DNA from: a virus
Virus record (IMG/VR): IMGVR_UViG_3300022752_000306
Span: 1-27,907 of that record
Direction: 5' to 3' (one strand)
Length of the DNA stretch: 27,907 nucleotides
Below, piece by piece: positions 1 to 6,128 of the stretch. Within the stretch, counting starts at the first letter, position 1; the number at the start of each line of letters is the position of its first letter. Both the position numbers and the translations under genes were made by a program. A model generated the notes under the pieces. That model did no database searches. It saw nothing but the letters and a program-made list of their open reading frames with translations, and was not told where the DNA came from.

Positions 1-41
1 ATCTCAATAAACTCTTCCTCTGTGCAAGCTGCCTGTGCCAT
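1..41 (-). CDS. 5' end of a leftward gene, partial (product unknown)
   Basis: Reading leftward, an ATG at 41-39 opens a frame MAQAACTEEEFIE that runs off the window edge after 13 codons. A GGAG Shine-Dalgarno lies 7 bases upstream of the ATG, which supports it as a real start. The gene is divergent from the zinc-ribbon gene at 113. The peptide, with Cys and acidic residues followed by EEF, resembles the start of some phage HTH proteins, but 13 residues are too few to name a function. The open frame and the ribosome site are seen; the gene identity is unknown. Confidence 0.6.
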   Translation of the reverse strand, partial: MAQAACTEEEFIE

Positions 42-70
42 GATCGCTCCAAATTTTGGAAGACGGATGG

Positions 71-99
71 GTTATACCACACTAATAAAAAAATTTCAT
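71..99 (-). promoter_or_regulatory. Weak leftward promoter candidate in the divergent gap
   Basis: On the - strand TATAAC (71-76) lies 17 bases from ATGAAA (94-99), matching the sigma70 -10 and -35 boxes at 5/6 and 4/6. It would drive the leftward gene starting at 41. The surrounding gap (42-112) is AT-rich. No convincing rightward promoter is visible there. Confidence 0.25.
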
Positions 100-112
100 T
101 AAGGTGCAACTT

Positions 113-310
113 ATGATTTGTCCATACTGCGCTGACCCTAAAACAACGGATGGCTACCCGACAAGAGTAATAGACACACGCCGGTTTTTTGATGATGCAA
201 GACGGCGGTTCTACATGGAGCGCAAGCGCGTATGTACGCATTGCGATCAACGGTTTACAACACGGGAGTTCTCCCCTGTCATAAAGGAAAAAACTAATCA
301 TGCAACCTGA
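113..310 (+). CDS. NrdR-like zinc-ribbon protein lacking the ATP-cone
   Basis: A 65-residue protein with two CxxC pairs (C3/C6 and C41/C44) in the arrangement of the NrdR N-terminal zinc ribbon. MICPYC is followed by VIDTRR (19-24), then a basic stretch and RVCTHCDQRFTTREF. In NrdR this ribbon binds the NrdR boxes of ribonucleotide reductase promoters. The ATP-cone that follows in the ~150-residue bacterial repressor is absent. A GTG at 104 is in frame, but ATG 113 is preferred because AAGG (101-104) sits 8 bases upstream of it. The gene ends in ATGCAACCTGA, the same bases that end the next gene. A stand-alone ribbon could compete with the host repressor, but that role is inference. Confidence 0.7.
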   Translation: MICPYCADPKTTDGYPTRVIDTRRFFDDARRRFYMERKRVCTHCDQRFTTREFSPVIKEKTNHAT

Positions 311-311
311 C
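300..311 (+). repeat. Left copy of 12-bp direct repeat flanking the fucosyltransferase gene
   Basis: ATGCAACCTGAC, identical to 1146-1157. Both copies overlap the last codons of the upstream gene (both proteins end in AT) and start a frame reading MQPD. The two copies bracket the fucosyltransferase gene. Confidence 0.8.
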
Positions 312-329
312 TTGAGGGTAAGAACATGA
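300..329 (+). pseudogene. Probable 5' remnant of a duplicated copy of the gene at 1146
   Basis: An ATG at 300, overlapping the end of the zinc-ribbon gene, opens MQPDLRVRT and then stops. The intact gene at 1146 begins MQPDTQVRI, so 6 of the first 9 residues match (M, Q, P, D, V, R). The first 12 bases are identical. An AAGGA-like ribosome site lies upstream at about 283-290. This looks like the original start of the 1146 gene, left behind when the fucosyltransferase gene entered between them. It could instead be a translated leader peptide or coincidence. Confidence 0.45.
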
Positions 330-1156
330 GTCATCCTTTGAATAAATACATAGTACAAATGGGGTGGGGTGGGTTCGGAGATAGAACTCAAGCCTTGTGT
401 TACTGCATGACGTTGGCAAAGACTAGGAACAGGGCGTTGGTTGTTAACTGGGAGGACGTGCAGTTTTCACAATCATTCCATGACTTCTTTCACATCATAG
501 ATCTACCCTACGCATACACCGTACCTGATGCACCAACTTATCCAAGAATATTTCGTCACCTGCGAAACCAAGGCGGCGATTGGTGGATATATGAATTAAA
601 AGATTATAGAATTGATACCGCAAACGAGCAGGTGATTGTGCACTCAGGGCGTGGGTTTAGAAGTTATAATTGGAAAACATTAATAACGCATCTAAGATTT
701 ACCCCACAAACAGCCAAAGAAGTTTTGGACATACTCACGAAGACTGAGAACTTGTTGGGCGACCTACCACTTGTACACCTGCGAGGAACAGATCGGGCTT
801 GGAAAGCGGAAGACGTACATGCGCTAGCCGAAAATAACGGCATAGCGGGAATTTTATCGGACGACAAACGTGCGGTGGATGCCTATATGTCAGTGCACCC
901 TCAGTCAGTTGTTATTAATACAGGAAGGGATGACGGCAAACCTCTGCACAAAACTGATCCGTCGAGAGATAGAAATATAAAGATGTTGGCAGACTTCTGT
1001 CTGTTAAGTAAGCACGGTACGGATGCACTGAACAAAGAGAGTTTATTTTGGAGAGCGGCAAAGAAGTTAGGCACGAGTGTTGATAAATGGTTTATTCCCG
1101 CCGGGAAGTTAGAGAAATGGGAAGACATTTGTTTTAGGAGTAAATATGCAACCTGA
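326..1156 (+). CDS. NodZ/GT23-like fucosyltransferase (GT-B glycosyltransferase)
   Basis: A 276-residue protein with the three-motif layout of NodZ/alpha-1,6 and O-fucosyltransferases. GWGGFGDR (13-20) with a following helix and A-KT-R-L--NW resembles the NodZ GGFGD...TGR.L..DW start. VHLRGTDR (150-157) matches the HxRxxD nucleotide-sugar motif. LADFCLLSKHG (221-231) followed by KESLFWRAA (237-245) matches the donor-binding D...L...S..S.FS..A motif. Such enzymes transfer fucose from GDP-fucose; the acceptor here is unknown and could be a virion protein, host surface glycan or other phage product. GAGGG (314-318) lies 7 bases before the ATG. It overlaps the next gene by 11 bases. The flanking repeat suggests late acquisition as a cargo gene between replication genes. 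The glycosyltransferase call is fairly firm; the fucose specificity is inferred. Confidence 0.65.
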   Translation: MSHPLNKYIVQMGWGGFGDRTQALCYCMTLAKTRNRALVVNWEDVQFSQSFHDFFHIIDLPYAYTVPDAPTYPRIFRHLRNQGGDWWIYELKDYRIDTANEQVIVHSGRGFRSYNWKTLITHLRFTPQTAKEVLDILTKTENLLGDLPLVHLRGTDRAWKAEDVHALAENNGIAGILSDDKRAVDAYMSVHPQSVVINTGRDDGKPLHKTDPSRDRNIKMLADFCLLSKHGTDALNKESLFWRAAKKLGTSVDKWFIPAGKLEKWEDICFRSKYAT

Positions 1157-1157
1157 C
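1146..1157 (+). repeat. Right copy of 12-bp direct repeat flanking the fucosyltransferase gene
   Basis: ATGCAACCTGAC, identical to 300-311. It forms the start of the intact 69-residue gene and the end of the fucosyltransferase gene. Confidence 0.8.
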
Positions 1158-1355
1158 ACACAAGTACGCATCAAGAACACAGGAGAAATAGGCTACGTTG
1201 TTAAAGAAGAACCCAATGACATGTTGTACATACGCATACCATCAGACAACAACTGGCCGTTCCCAAGCTATGCGTATCTCAAACGTAATGCTGTTGTTTT
1301 AGTAAAAGTTGTTAAGAATCAAACACCGACCGATATAGAAGAAGCACCTTTTTAA
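1146..1355 (+). CDS. Small conserved-looking protein, possible SH3-like barrel
   Basis: A 69-residue protein of unknown function. The pattern DTQVRIKNTGEIGYV...LYIRIP...VVLV, with short alternating beta strands and a Gly turn near the start, resembles small SH3/KOW-like barrels; this is inference from pattern only. AGGAG (1136-1140) is 5 bases upstream of the ATG and lies inside the end of the fucosyltransferase gene. The next gene (DNA polymerase) starts 8 bases after the stop, so the two are probably co-translated. A broken 5' copy of this gene is seen at 300-329. Confidence 0.7.
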   Translation: MQPDTQVRIKNTGEIGYVVKEEPNDMLYIRIPSDNNWPFPSYAYLKRNAVVLVKVVKNQTPTDIEEAPF

Positions 1356-1363
1356 GGACACAC

Positions 1364-3190
1364 ATGGATATCATAACAGTCGATTTTGAAACGTATTACG
1401 ACAAAAATTACTCACTATCGAAGATAACAACCGAAGAGTACGTGCGCTCTGACCTGTTTGAAGTTATTGGTGTTGCCGTGAAAGTCAACAACGAGGAGAC
1501 AGCTTGGGCTAGCGGTACGCACAAACAAATCAAGGATTGGTTGCATGGGTCATTCAAATGGTCGGACGCGATGGTTCTCGCCCATAACACAATGTTTGAC
1601 GGTTCCATACTTGGTTGGCGCTTTGACGTTTGTCCTCGCGTATGGCTTGACACTCTGTGCATGGGTAGGGCTTTGCATGGTATTGAGGTGGGTGGGTCGC
1701 TCAAAGCCATGGCAGAGCGTTACAAGTTGGGCGAGAAGGGTACAGAAGTTATAGCTGCTATCGGTAAACGACGCGCCGATTTCGATGAGTACAGCCTGTC
1801 TAGGTACGGGGACTATTGCATCAATGATGTGAATTTAACCTATGAGTTGTTTAAGCAAATGGTTAGGGGATTCCCTAAAAAAGAGTTACAACTTATTGAT
1901 ATCACACTGCGGATGTTTATTGAACCAAGACTTGAACTCGATAAGAACATGCTGCGGCAGCACTTGAAGGAAGTGCGGGAACGCAAAGAGAAGTTACTGG
2001 CTGACTGTGGGGTCGATAAAGAAGAACTGATGAGTAATCACAAGTTTGCAGAACTGCTGCTACAGTTCGGCGTTGCACCTCCGATGAAAGAAAGCCCTGC
2101 GACAGGACAGCAGACGTTTGCGTTTGCTAAGAACGATGAAGGGTTCAAAGAACTAGCGGACCATCCCGATGAACGGGTGCAGACATTGGTTGCGGCACGG
2201 CTAGGTACAAAGTCAACCCTTGAAGAAACGAGAACACAACGGTTTATTGATATTGCAGAGCGTGGCAAGCTGCCGGTTCCTCTTAGGTACTACGCAGCGC
2301 ATACGGGTCGATTCGGGGGTGACGATAAAGTTAATATGCAGAATCTGCCAAGCCGTGGAGAGAACGCTAACAAGTTAAAGAAAGCGATCATTGCACCGGA
2401 CGGGTATCAGATCATTGACGCAGATTCTTCACAGATTGAAGCTAGGGTGTTGGCGTGGTTGGCCGAGCAGAACGACTTGGTGGAAGCTTTTGCTGAGGGT
2501 AAAGACGTTTATAAGAAGATGGCATCAGCGATCTACGGCAAACCTGAACACGAGATATCAAAAGAAGAACGGTTCGTAGGTAAGACCACAATCCTCGGTG
2601 CAGGGTACGGCATGGGTGCGCTCAAGTTTCAAATGCAGCTTAAGACGTTTGGAGTAGACGTTGACATCGATGAGGCCCGCAGGATCATTGACATTTATAG
2701 ACGCACAAACGACTGCATCACACGGTTGTGGCGTCAGGCGCAACAAGCTCTCGTTAATTTATCAAGGAGGGATGAGTCGCCTCTGGGTAGGGAGGGTGTT
2801 CTACAATTAGTACCCGCCGAATCGGCTATCCGACTGCCGTCGGGGTTGCTCATGCGTTACGACGATTTGAAGTTTACCGAAACCGACAAGGGGGTAGAGT
2901 TTCATTACAAGACACGCAAGGGTCGCACCAGAATTTACGGTGGGAAAGTTATAGAGAACGTGTGCCAAGCGATTGCTCGCTGTATTATCGGGGAGCAGAT
3001 GCTGAAAATTTCTAAGCGGTACAAGGTGGTGCTGACCGTGCATGATGCGGTTGCAATTGTGTGCAGGGATGTCGAGTTAGAAGAAGCCAAGTTGTACGTA
3101 GAACAAAGCATGCGGTGGGTGCCTGAATGGGCAGTGGGTCTTCCAGTTAATTGTGAATCAGGATCGGGTAAGAGTTATGGAGATTGCTAA
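1364..3190 (+). CDS. Family A DNA polymerase with 3'-5' exonuclease
   Basis: A 608-residue replicative polymerase with a proofreading exonuclease domain at the N-terminus and a Pol I-type polymerase domain. Exo I is VDFET (D7, E9), Exo II AHNTMFD (H74-D79), Exo III YCIND (Y151-D155). Polymerase motif A is DSSQIEAR, with D354 as the catalytic acid; motif B runs R403-x3-K407-x7-Y415-G; motif C is VHDAV (H560, D561). All catalytic residues expected for the family are present and it has no 5'-3' nuclease domain, as usual for phage enzymes. The residue equivalent to E. coli Phe762 is Leu411. AAGGA lies 5 bases before the ATG. The end overlaps the next start by 14 bases. It would copy the phage genome together with the primase-helicase at 7801. 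Confidence 0.97.
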   Translation: MDIITVDFETYYDKNYSLSKITTEEYVRSDLFEVIGVAVKVNNEETAWASGTHKQIKDWLHGSFKWSDAMVLAHNTMFDGSILGWRFDVCPRVWLDTLCMGRALHGIEVGGSLKAMAERYKLGEKGTEVIAAIGKRRADFDEYSLSRYGDYCINDVNLTYELFKQMVRGFPKKELQLIDITLRMFIEPRLELDKNMLRQHLKEVRERKEKLLADCGVDKEELMSNHKFAELLLQFGVAPPMKESPATGQQTFAFAKNDEGFKELADHPDERVQTLVAARLGTKSTLEETRTQRFIDIAERGKLPVPLRYYAAHTGRFGGDDKVNMQNLPSRGENANKLKKAIIAPDGYQIIDADSSQIEARVLAWLAEQNDLVEAFAEGKDVYKKMASAIYGKPEHEISKEERFVGKTTILGAGYGMGALKFQMQLKTFGVDVDIDEARRIIDIYRRTNDCITRLWRQAQQALVNLSRRDESPLGREGVLQLVPAESAIRLPSGLLMRYDDLKFTETDKGVEFHYKTRKGRTRIYGGKVIENVCQAIARCIIGEQMLKISKRYKVVLTVHDAVAIVCRDVELEEAKLYVEQSMRWVPEWAVGLPVNCESGSGKSYGDC

Positions 3191-3362
3191 GGTGATTGAT
3201 TACGCGCAGTGGTTGCTTGAAGTGGATAAAGGGCAGCGCAAGATGTATGACACGATGCAGGCGAAAGATTACGAACAGGCGATTGCGACAGGGTTTGAAA
3301 TGATCGCCGCCCTGAAACTTGCCATCAATGCAGTCAAACACGAACAGGAAACCCAACGGTGA
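3177..3362 (+). CDS. Small helical protein between polymerase and nuclease
   Basis: A 61-residue protein of unknown function, predicted mostly alpha-helical by eye (MEIAKVIDYAQWLLEV... AIATGFEMIAALKLAINAV) and rich in Ala, Lys and Glu. ATG 3177 is chosen over an in-frame GTG at 3153 because no ribosome site precedes the GTG. The chosen start has only a weak AAGAG and overlaps the polymerase end by 14 bases, so translation may be coupled. Its own stop overlaps the GTG start of the nuclease gene. No motif gives a function. Confidence 0.6.
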   Translation: MEIAKVIDYAQWLLEVDKGQRKMYDTMQAKDYEQAIATGFEMIAALKLAINAVKHEQETQR

Positions 3363-4033
3363 ACGCTAATCCCTCATGGTCTTTCTCTTCCATTAAGACG
3401 TTTGAACAATGTCCGAAGAAGTACTTTCATCTTAAGGTGGTGAAAGACTATGCAGAGGATCAGAACGTTGAGCACTTGTTGTACGGCACAGAGTTTCATA
3501 AAGCTGCCGAGGATTACATCAACGGTAACTCTTCGTTTCCTGAGAAGTTTAAGTTTGCTAAAAGTTCTTTGGATAATCTTAAGAACCGCCCCGGTCAGAA
3601 GCTATGCGAATATGAGATGGGGCTGACCGCTAACTTAGAACCCTGCGGGTTCAAAGATCCTAACGTGTGGTGGCGAGGGATTGCCGACCTGATTATCCTA
3701 GAAGATAATGGCGTGGCTAGGGTGTTGGATTACAAGACCGGATCGTCTGCCAAGTACGCAGACAAGGGTCAGTTAGAACTTATGGCGTTGGCGATGTTCA
3801 AGCACTTCCCACAGGTGCAGTCAATCAAAGCGGGTTTGCTATTTGTCGTCGCAAAGACTTTTGTCAAAGCATCTTATAGCAAGCATGATGAGGCAGAGTT
3901 GTGGGAGAAGTGGCTTAAGAATTATGGGCGCATGAAGACTGCCCATGAGAAGAACGTCTGGAACCCGCACCCGTCTGGTCTATGTAAGAAGCATTGTGTT
4001 GTATTGAGTTGCTCTCATAACGGAAGGAACTGA
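3359..4033 (+). CDS. PD-(D/E)XK nuclease (RecB/Cas4-like) with cysteine cluster
   Basis: A 224-residue protein of the RecB/Cas4-type nuclease family (PDDEXK_1). It opens with WSFSSIKTFEQCPKKYF, the usual start of the family. GTEFHKAAEDY (43-53) carries the conserved His (H47), GIADLI (107-112) the first metal Asp (D110), VLDYKTG (122-128) the D124-x-K126 catalytic pair, and Q138 the QxxxY-like helix position. C18 plus C209, C213 and C218 at the C-terminus match the one-plus-three cysteine layout that holds a 4Fe-4S cluster in Cas4 and AddB. The spacing (C-x3-C-x4-C) differs slightly from the usual. The start is GTG, overlapping the previous stop as GTGA. A role in recombination or end processing during replication is likely; exact activity is not shown. 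Confidence 0.88.
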   Translation: MNANPSWSFSSIKTFEQCPKKYFHLKVVKDYAEDQNVEHLLYGTEFHKAAEDYINGNSSFPEKFKFAKSSLDNLKNRPGQKLCEYEMGLTANLEPCGFKDPNVWWRGIADLIILEDNGVARVLDYKTGSSAKYADKGQLELMALAMFKHFPQVQSIKAGLLFVVAKTFVKASYSKHDEAELWEKWLKNYGRMKTAHEKNVWNPHPSGLCKKHCVVLSCSHNGRN

Positions 4034-4034
4034 C

Positions 4035-4331
4035 ATGCCCTATACCAAATCACCCCGCCCGTATGCACATGAATACGAAATGCAGAAGAAGCGTGGGGAA
4101 CACGCTGACCGTATGGAGCGACAGCGAGCACGGCGAGGTATGGATAAGACAGGTGCAGATAAGAACGGTAACGGCAAAGCCGACCGCCGCGAGGGTAAAG
4201 ACATCGACCACGTAAAGATGTTATCTAAAGGTGGGTCAAATAAGACCGGCCTCCGCATCCAATCGCCCTCAAAGAACCGATCACGTAACGGTCATAGCGT
4301 ACGTGAACCGGGGGGCAAAAAACCTGCTTGA
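4035..4331 (+). CDS. Small HNH-like protein (putative endonuclease or DNA-binding protein)
   Basis: A 98-residue, very basic protein. The C-terminal half contains GKDIDHVKMLSKGGSN, then a hydrophobic turn, then SPSKNRSRNG, which matches the D-H...P-LSKGG...N-L...N-R pattern of small phage HNH proteins. Asp-His is at about 58-59 and the late Asn near 80. The CxxC zinc pairs of larger HNH nucleases are absent. GGAAGGAA lies 5-12 bases before the ATG, which starts one base after the nuclease stop. The stop sits next to a promoter candidate for the downstream transcript. An HNH fold is likely; nuclease activity is unproven. Confidence 0.65.
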   Translation: MPYTKSPRPYAHEYEMQKKRGEHADRMERQRARRGMDKTGADKNGNGKADRREGKDIDHVKMLSKGGSNKTGLRIQSPSKNRSRNGHSVREPGGKKPA

Positions 4332-4356
4332 CTTTAAGTATGTAGCGCAGTAAAGT
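4328..4356 (+). promoter_or_regulatory. Sigma70-like promoter candidate upstream of the 4363-4514 leader
   Basis: TTGACT (4328-4333) and TAAAGT (4351-4356) are separated by exactly 17 bases, matching the consensus at 5/6 and 4/6. It overlaps the end of the HNH-like gene. The predicted start is near 4363, which would make a ~170-base leader for the helicase gene or a short RNA ending at the hairpin at 4476-4514. Confidence 0.5.
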
Positions 4357-4368
4357 TTTATTTCAATA

Positions 4369-4398
4369 GGCTAGCTGTTAGGCGTGAGTGAGCTAGCC
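4369..4398 (+). other. Inverted repeat, 8-bp stem hairpin
   Basis: GGCTAGCT (4369-4376) and AGCTAGCC (4391-4398) are perfect reverse complements with a 14-base loop. Each arm contains the 6-base palindrome GCTAGC. It begins about 6 bases after the predicted transcription start, so it could cap and stabilise the RNA 5' end, or serve as an operator. Confidence 0.6.
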
Positions 4399-4475
4399 GG
4401 GGAGTCGATAACCCTGTAACCGCGCTCGCATTGTTAAACCTCCTGTTGTTCTCCATTGGTGTTGTGTGGGATGAA

Positions 4476-4514
4476 GGCGAGATAAGGATTCCTTATCTCG
4501 CCGGATTCTTTTCC
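4476..4514 (+). terminator. Hairpin with T-rich tail, terminator or attenuator before the helicase gene
   Basis: GGCGAGATAAGGA (4476-4488) pairs perfectly with TCCTTATCTCGCC (4490-4502), giving up to 13 complementary positions around a single central base, effectively a stem of 11-12 bp with a tight loop. It is followed by GGATTCTTTTCC (4503-4514). The U-run is short and displaced 5 bases from the stem, so termination may be partial. It sits 20 bases ahead of the SNF2 helicase ATG. Confidence 0.6.
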
Positions 4515-4534
4515 TGTACAGCTAGAAAGAGTTT

Positions 4535-6076
4535 ATGCAAATCATTGAAAACAAAGCACTTTTACTTACGCTGAAGAACCCGCAGCGGGTTACGACAGTC
4601 ATACCTAAGAGTAAAGAACTACAGAATAATCAGGTGCTTGTGAAGTGGGGGTTGGACGAGGCACAGGTGCTGAAGAACCTCAAGATCCGTAACGTGCCAT
4701 CTCCCATACTCGGCCAATACAACTGGCCCGGACGACACAAGCCCTTCGATCATCAAAAGACAACTGCTTCTTTTCTGACCTTGAACCGCAGGGCGTTCTG
4801 CCTAAACGAGCAAGGCACAGGGAAGACAGGCTCAGTAATCTGGGCAGCGGATTATCTTCTTACCCAAAAGAGGATTCGGCGCGTTCTGGTTATATGCCCC
4901 CTGTCAATCATGGACTCTGCGTGGAGGGCTGACCTCTTCAAGTTTGCGATGCACCGATCTGTGGGTATTGCCTACGGTGCACGGAACAAGCGCCAAGCGG
5001 TTATCAAGGGTGGCTCAGAATTTGTCATCATTAACTACGATGGTGTGGAGATCGTAGCAGACGAGATCGCCAACGGTGGCTTTGATCTGATTGTTGTCGA
5101 TGAAGCCAACGCCTATAAGAACGCACAGACTAAACGGTGGAAGACTCTAAACTCACTTATTAAGCACGATACGTGGCTGTGGATGCTGACCGGAACCCCC
5201 GCTGCACAGTCTCCGCTAGATGCGTATGGGATCGCTAAGTTAGTGAACCCCATGGGAGTGCCTAAGTTCTATTCCACATTCCGCGACATGGTGATGTTTA
5301 AGCTATCCAACTTTAGATGGATACCCAAGGAGTCGGCAACTCAAGTAGTATTCAACGCCCTGCAACCTGCGATTCGATTTACCAAAGATGAGTGCCTTGA
5401 CTTGCCGGAAATGACTTACGTCGAGCGGCAGGTTGAGCTGACCAAACAGCAGCAAAGATACTATGAGATGTTGAAAAATCGGATGGTCATTGAAGCTGCG
5501 GGGGAAGCAATTACGTCAGTCAATGCAGCGGTCAACATGAACAAGCTCCTCCAAATAAGTTGTGGTGCAGTGTATTCAGACGCTGGCGAGACCTTGGAGT
5601 TTGACATCAGCAAGCGGTACTCAGTCCTAAAAGAAGTTATAGAAGAGTCAAGCCAAAAGGTGCTGGTGTTCGTACCCTTCAAGCATGTGATCAATATCCT
5701 GTCTGAAAAGCTGAACGCCGACGGCATTACTACCGAAGTTATTTACGGCGATGTGAGTGCAACCAAACGCACCGACATCTTTAATCGATTCCAAACAGAT
5801 TCCGCAGGGACTAAGGTGTTGGTCATTCAGCCGCAAGCCGCTGCCCATGGGGTTACGCTCACTGCGGCGAATACGGTGGTGTGGTGGGGGCCGACGAGTA
5901 GCTTGGAAACTTACGCCCAAGCCAACGCTAGGGTGCATAGAAGTGGTCAGAGACACCCGTCAACAGTCGTCCAGTTAGTAGGTTCTAACATAGAAAGACA
6001 TGTATACAAATTACTAGATAGTAAAATAGATGTTCACTCAAAAATAGTAGAGCTTTACAGCGAACTGCTTGCATAA
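4535..6076 (+). CDS. SNF2-family (SF2) DNA helicase/translocase
   Basis: A 513-residue two-domain superfamily 2 ATPase. FDHQKTTASFL (71-81) is the motif around the Q position, NEQGTGKTGS (91-100) the Walker A, VVDEAN (187-192) the Walker B, and LTGTP (218-222) motif III. AAAHGVTLTAANTVVWWGP is motif V and ARVHRSGQ (465-472) the canonical SNF2 motif VI. DEAN replaces the more common DEAH/DEAQ. Compact SNF2 helicases of this type are frequent in phages, where they are thought to remodel forks or recombination intermediates. Only AGAAAGAG precedes the ATG. The 5' region carries its own promoter candidate and a strong hairpin, so expression may be set by attenuation. The end of the gene contains the -35 box of the next promoter. 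Confidence 0.93.
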   Translation: MQIIENKALLLTLKNPQRVTTVIPKSKELQNNQVLVKWGLDEAQVLKNLKIRNVPSPILGQYNWPGRHKPFDHQKTTASFLTLNRRAFCLNEQGTGKTGSVIWAADYLLTQKRIRRVLVICPLSIMDSAWRADLFKFAMHRSVGIAYGARNKRQAVIKGGSEFVIINYDGVEIVADEIANGGFDLIVVDEANAYKNAQTKRWKTLNSLIKHDTWLWMLTGTPAAQSPLDAYGIAKLVNPMGVPKFYSTFRDMVMFKLSNFRWIPKESATQVVFNALQPAIRFTKDECLDLPEMTYVERQVELTKQQQRYYEMLKNRMVIEAAGEAITSVNAAVNMNKLLQISCGAVYSDAGETLEFDISKRYSVLKEVIEESSQKVLVFVPFKHVINILSEKLNADGITTEVIYGDVSATKRTDIFNRFQTDSAGTKVLVIQPQAAAHGVTLTAANTVVWWGPTSSLETYAQANARVHRSGQRHPSTVVQLVGSNIERHVYKLLDSKIDVHSKIVELYSELLA

Positions 6077-6097
6077 ATAAAAATCTGTCAGTACAAT
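6069..6097 (+). promoter_or_regulatory. Sigma70-like promoter for the ssDNA-binding protein unit
   Basis: TTGCAT (6069-6074) and TACAAT (6092-6097) are spaced by exactly 17 bases and match the -35 and -10 consensus at 4/6 and 5/6. The -35 box overlaps the helicase stop codon. The predicted start, near 6104, lies about 25 bases before the 6129 ATG and its GGAGA ribosome site. Confidence 0.6.
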
Positions 6098-6128
6098 AAC
6101 GATTCCTACACCACTGGAGAAAAGCACC

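Larger units (their letters stand above)
4363..4514 (+). ncRNA. Candidate phage small RNA or structured leader of the helicase gene
   Basis: The 203-base gap 4332-4534 has no credible gene. It contains a promoter candidate (4328-4356), an 8-bp hairpin (4369-4398), a linker of ~75 bases, and a strong hairpin with a T-rich tail (4476-4514). This is the layout of a stand-alone small RNA of about 150 bases, or of a leader with an attenuator ahead of the SNF2 helicase. No T-loop or acceptor stem of a tRNA can be built and no known riboswitch was recognised. Expression is inferred. Confidence 0.35.

Noticed and set aside
104-112. GTG start for the zinc-ribbon gene
   Set aside because: The AAGG ribosome site overlaps this GTG and is correctly spaced for ATG 113, where the NrdR-like MxCPxC start lies.
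3153-3176. GTG start for the small gene after the polymerase
   Set aside because: No ribosome site upstream and the extra residues lie deep inside the polymerase C-terminus; ATG 3177 is more plausible.
4369-4445. tRNA-like stretch (CTGTAAC resembling an anticodon loop)
   Set aside because: No acceptor stem, D-stem or TTC-type T-loop can be paired around it.
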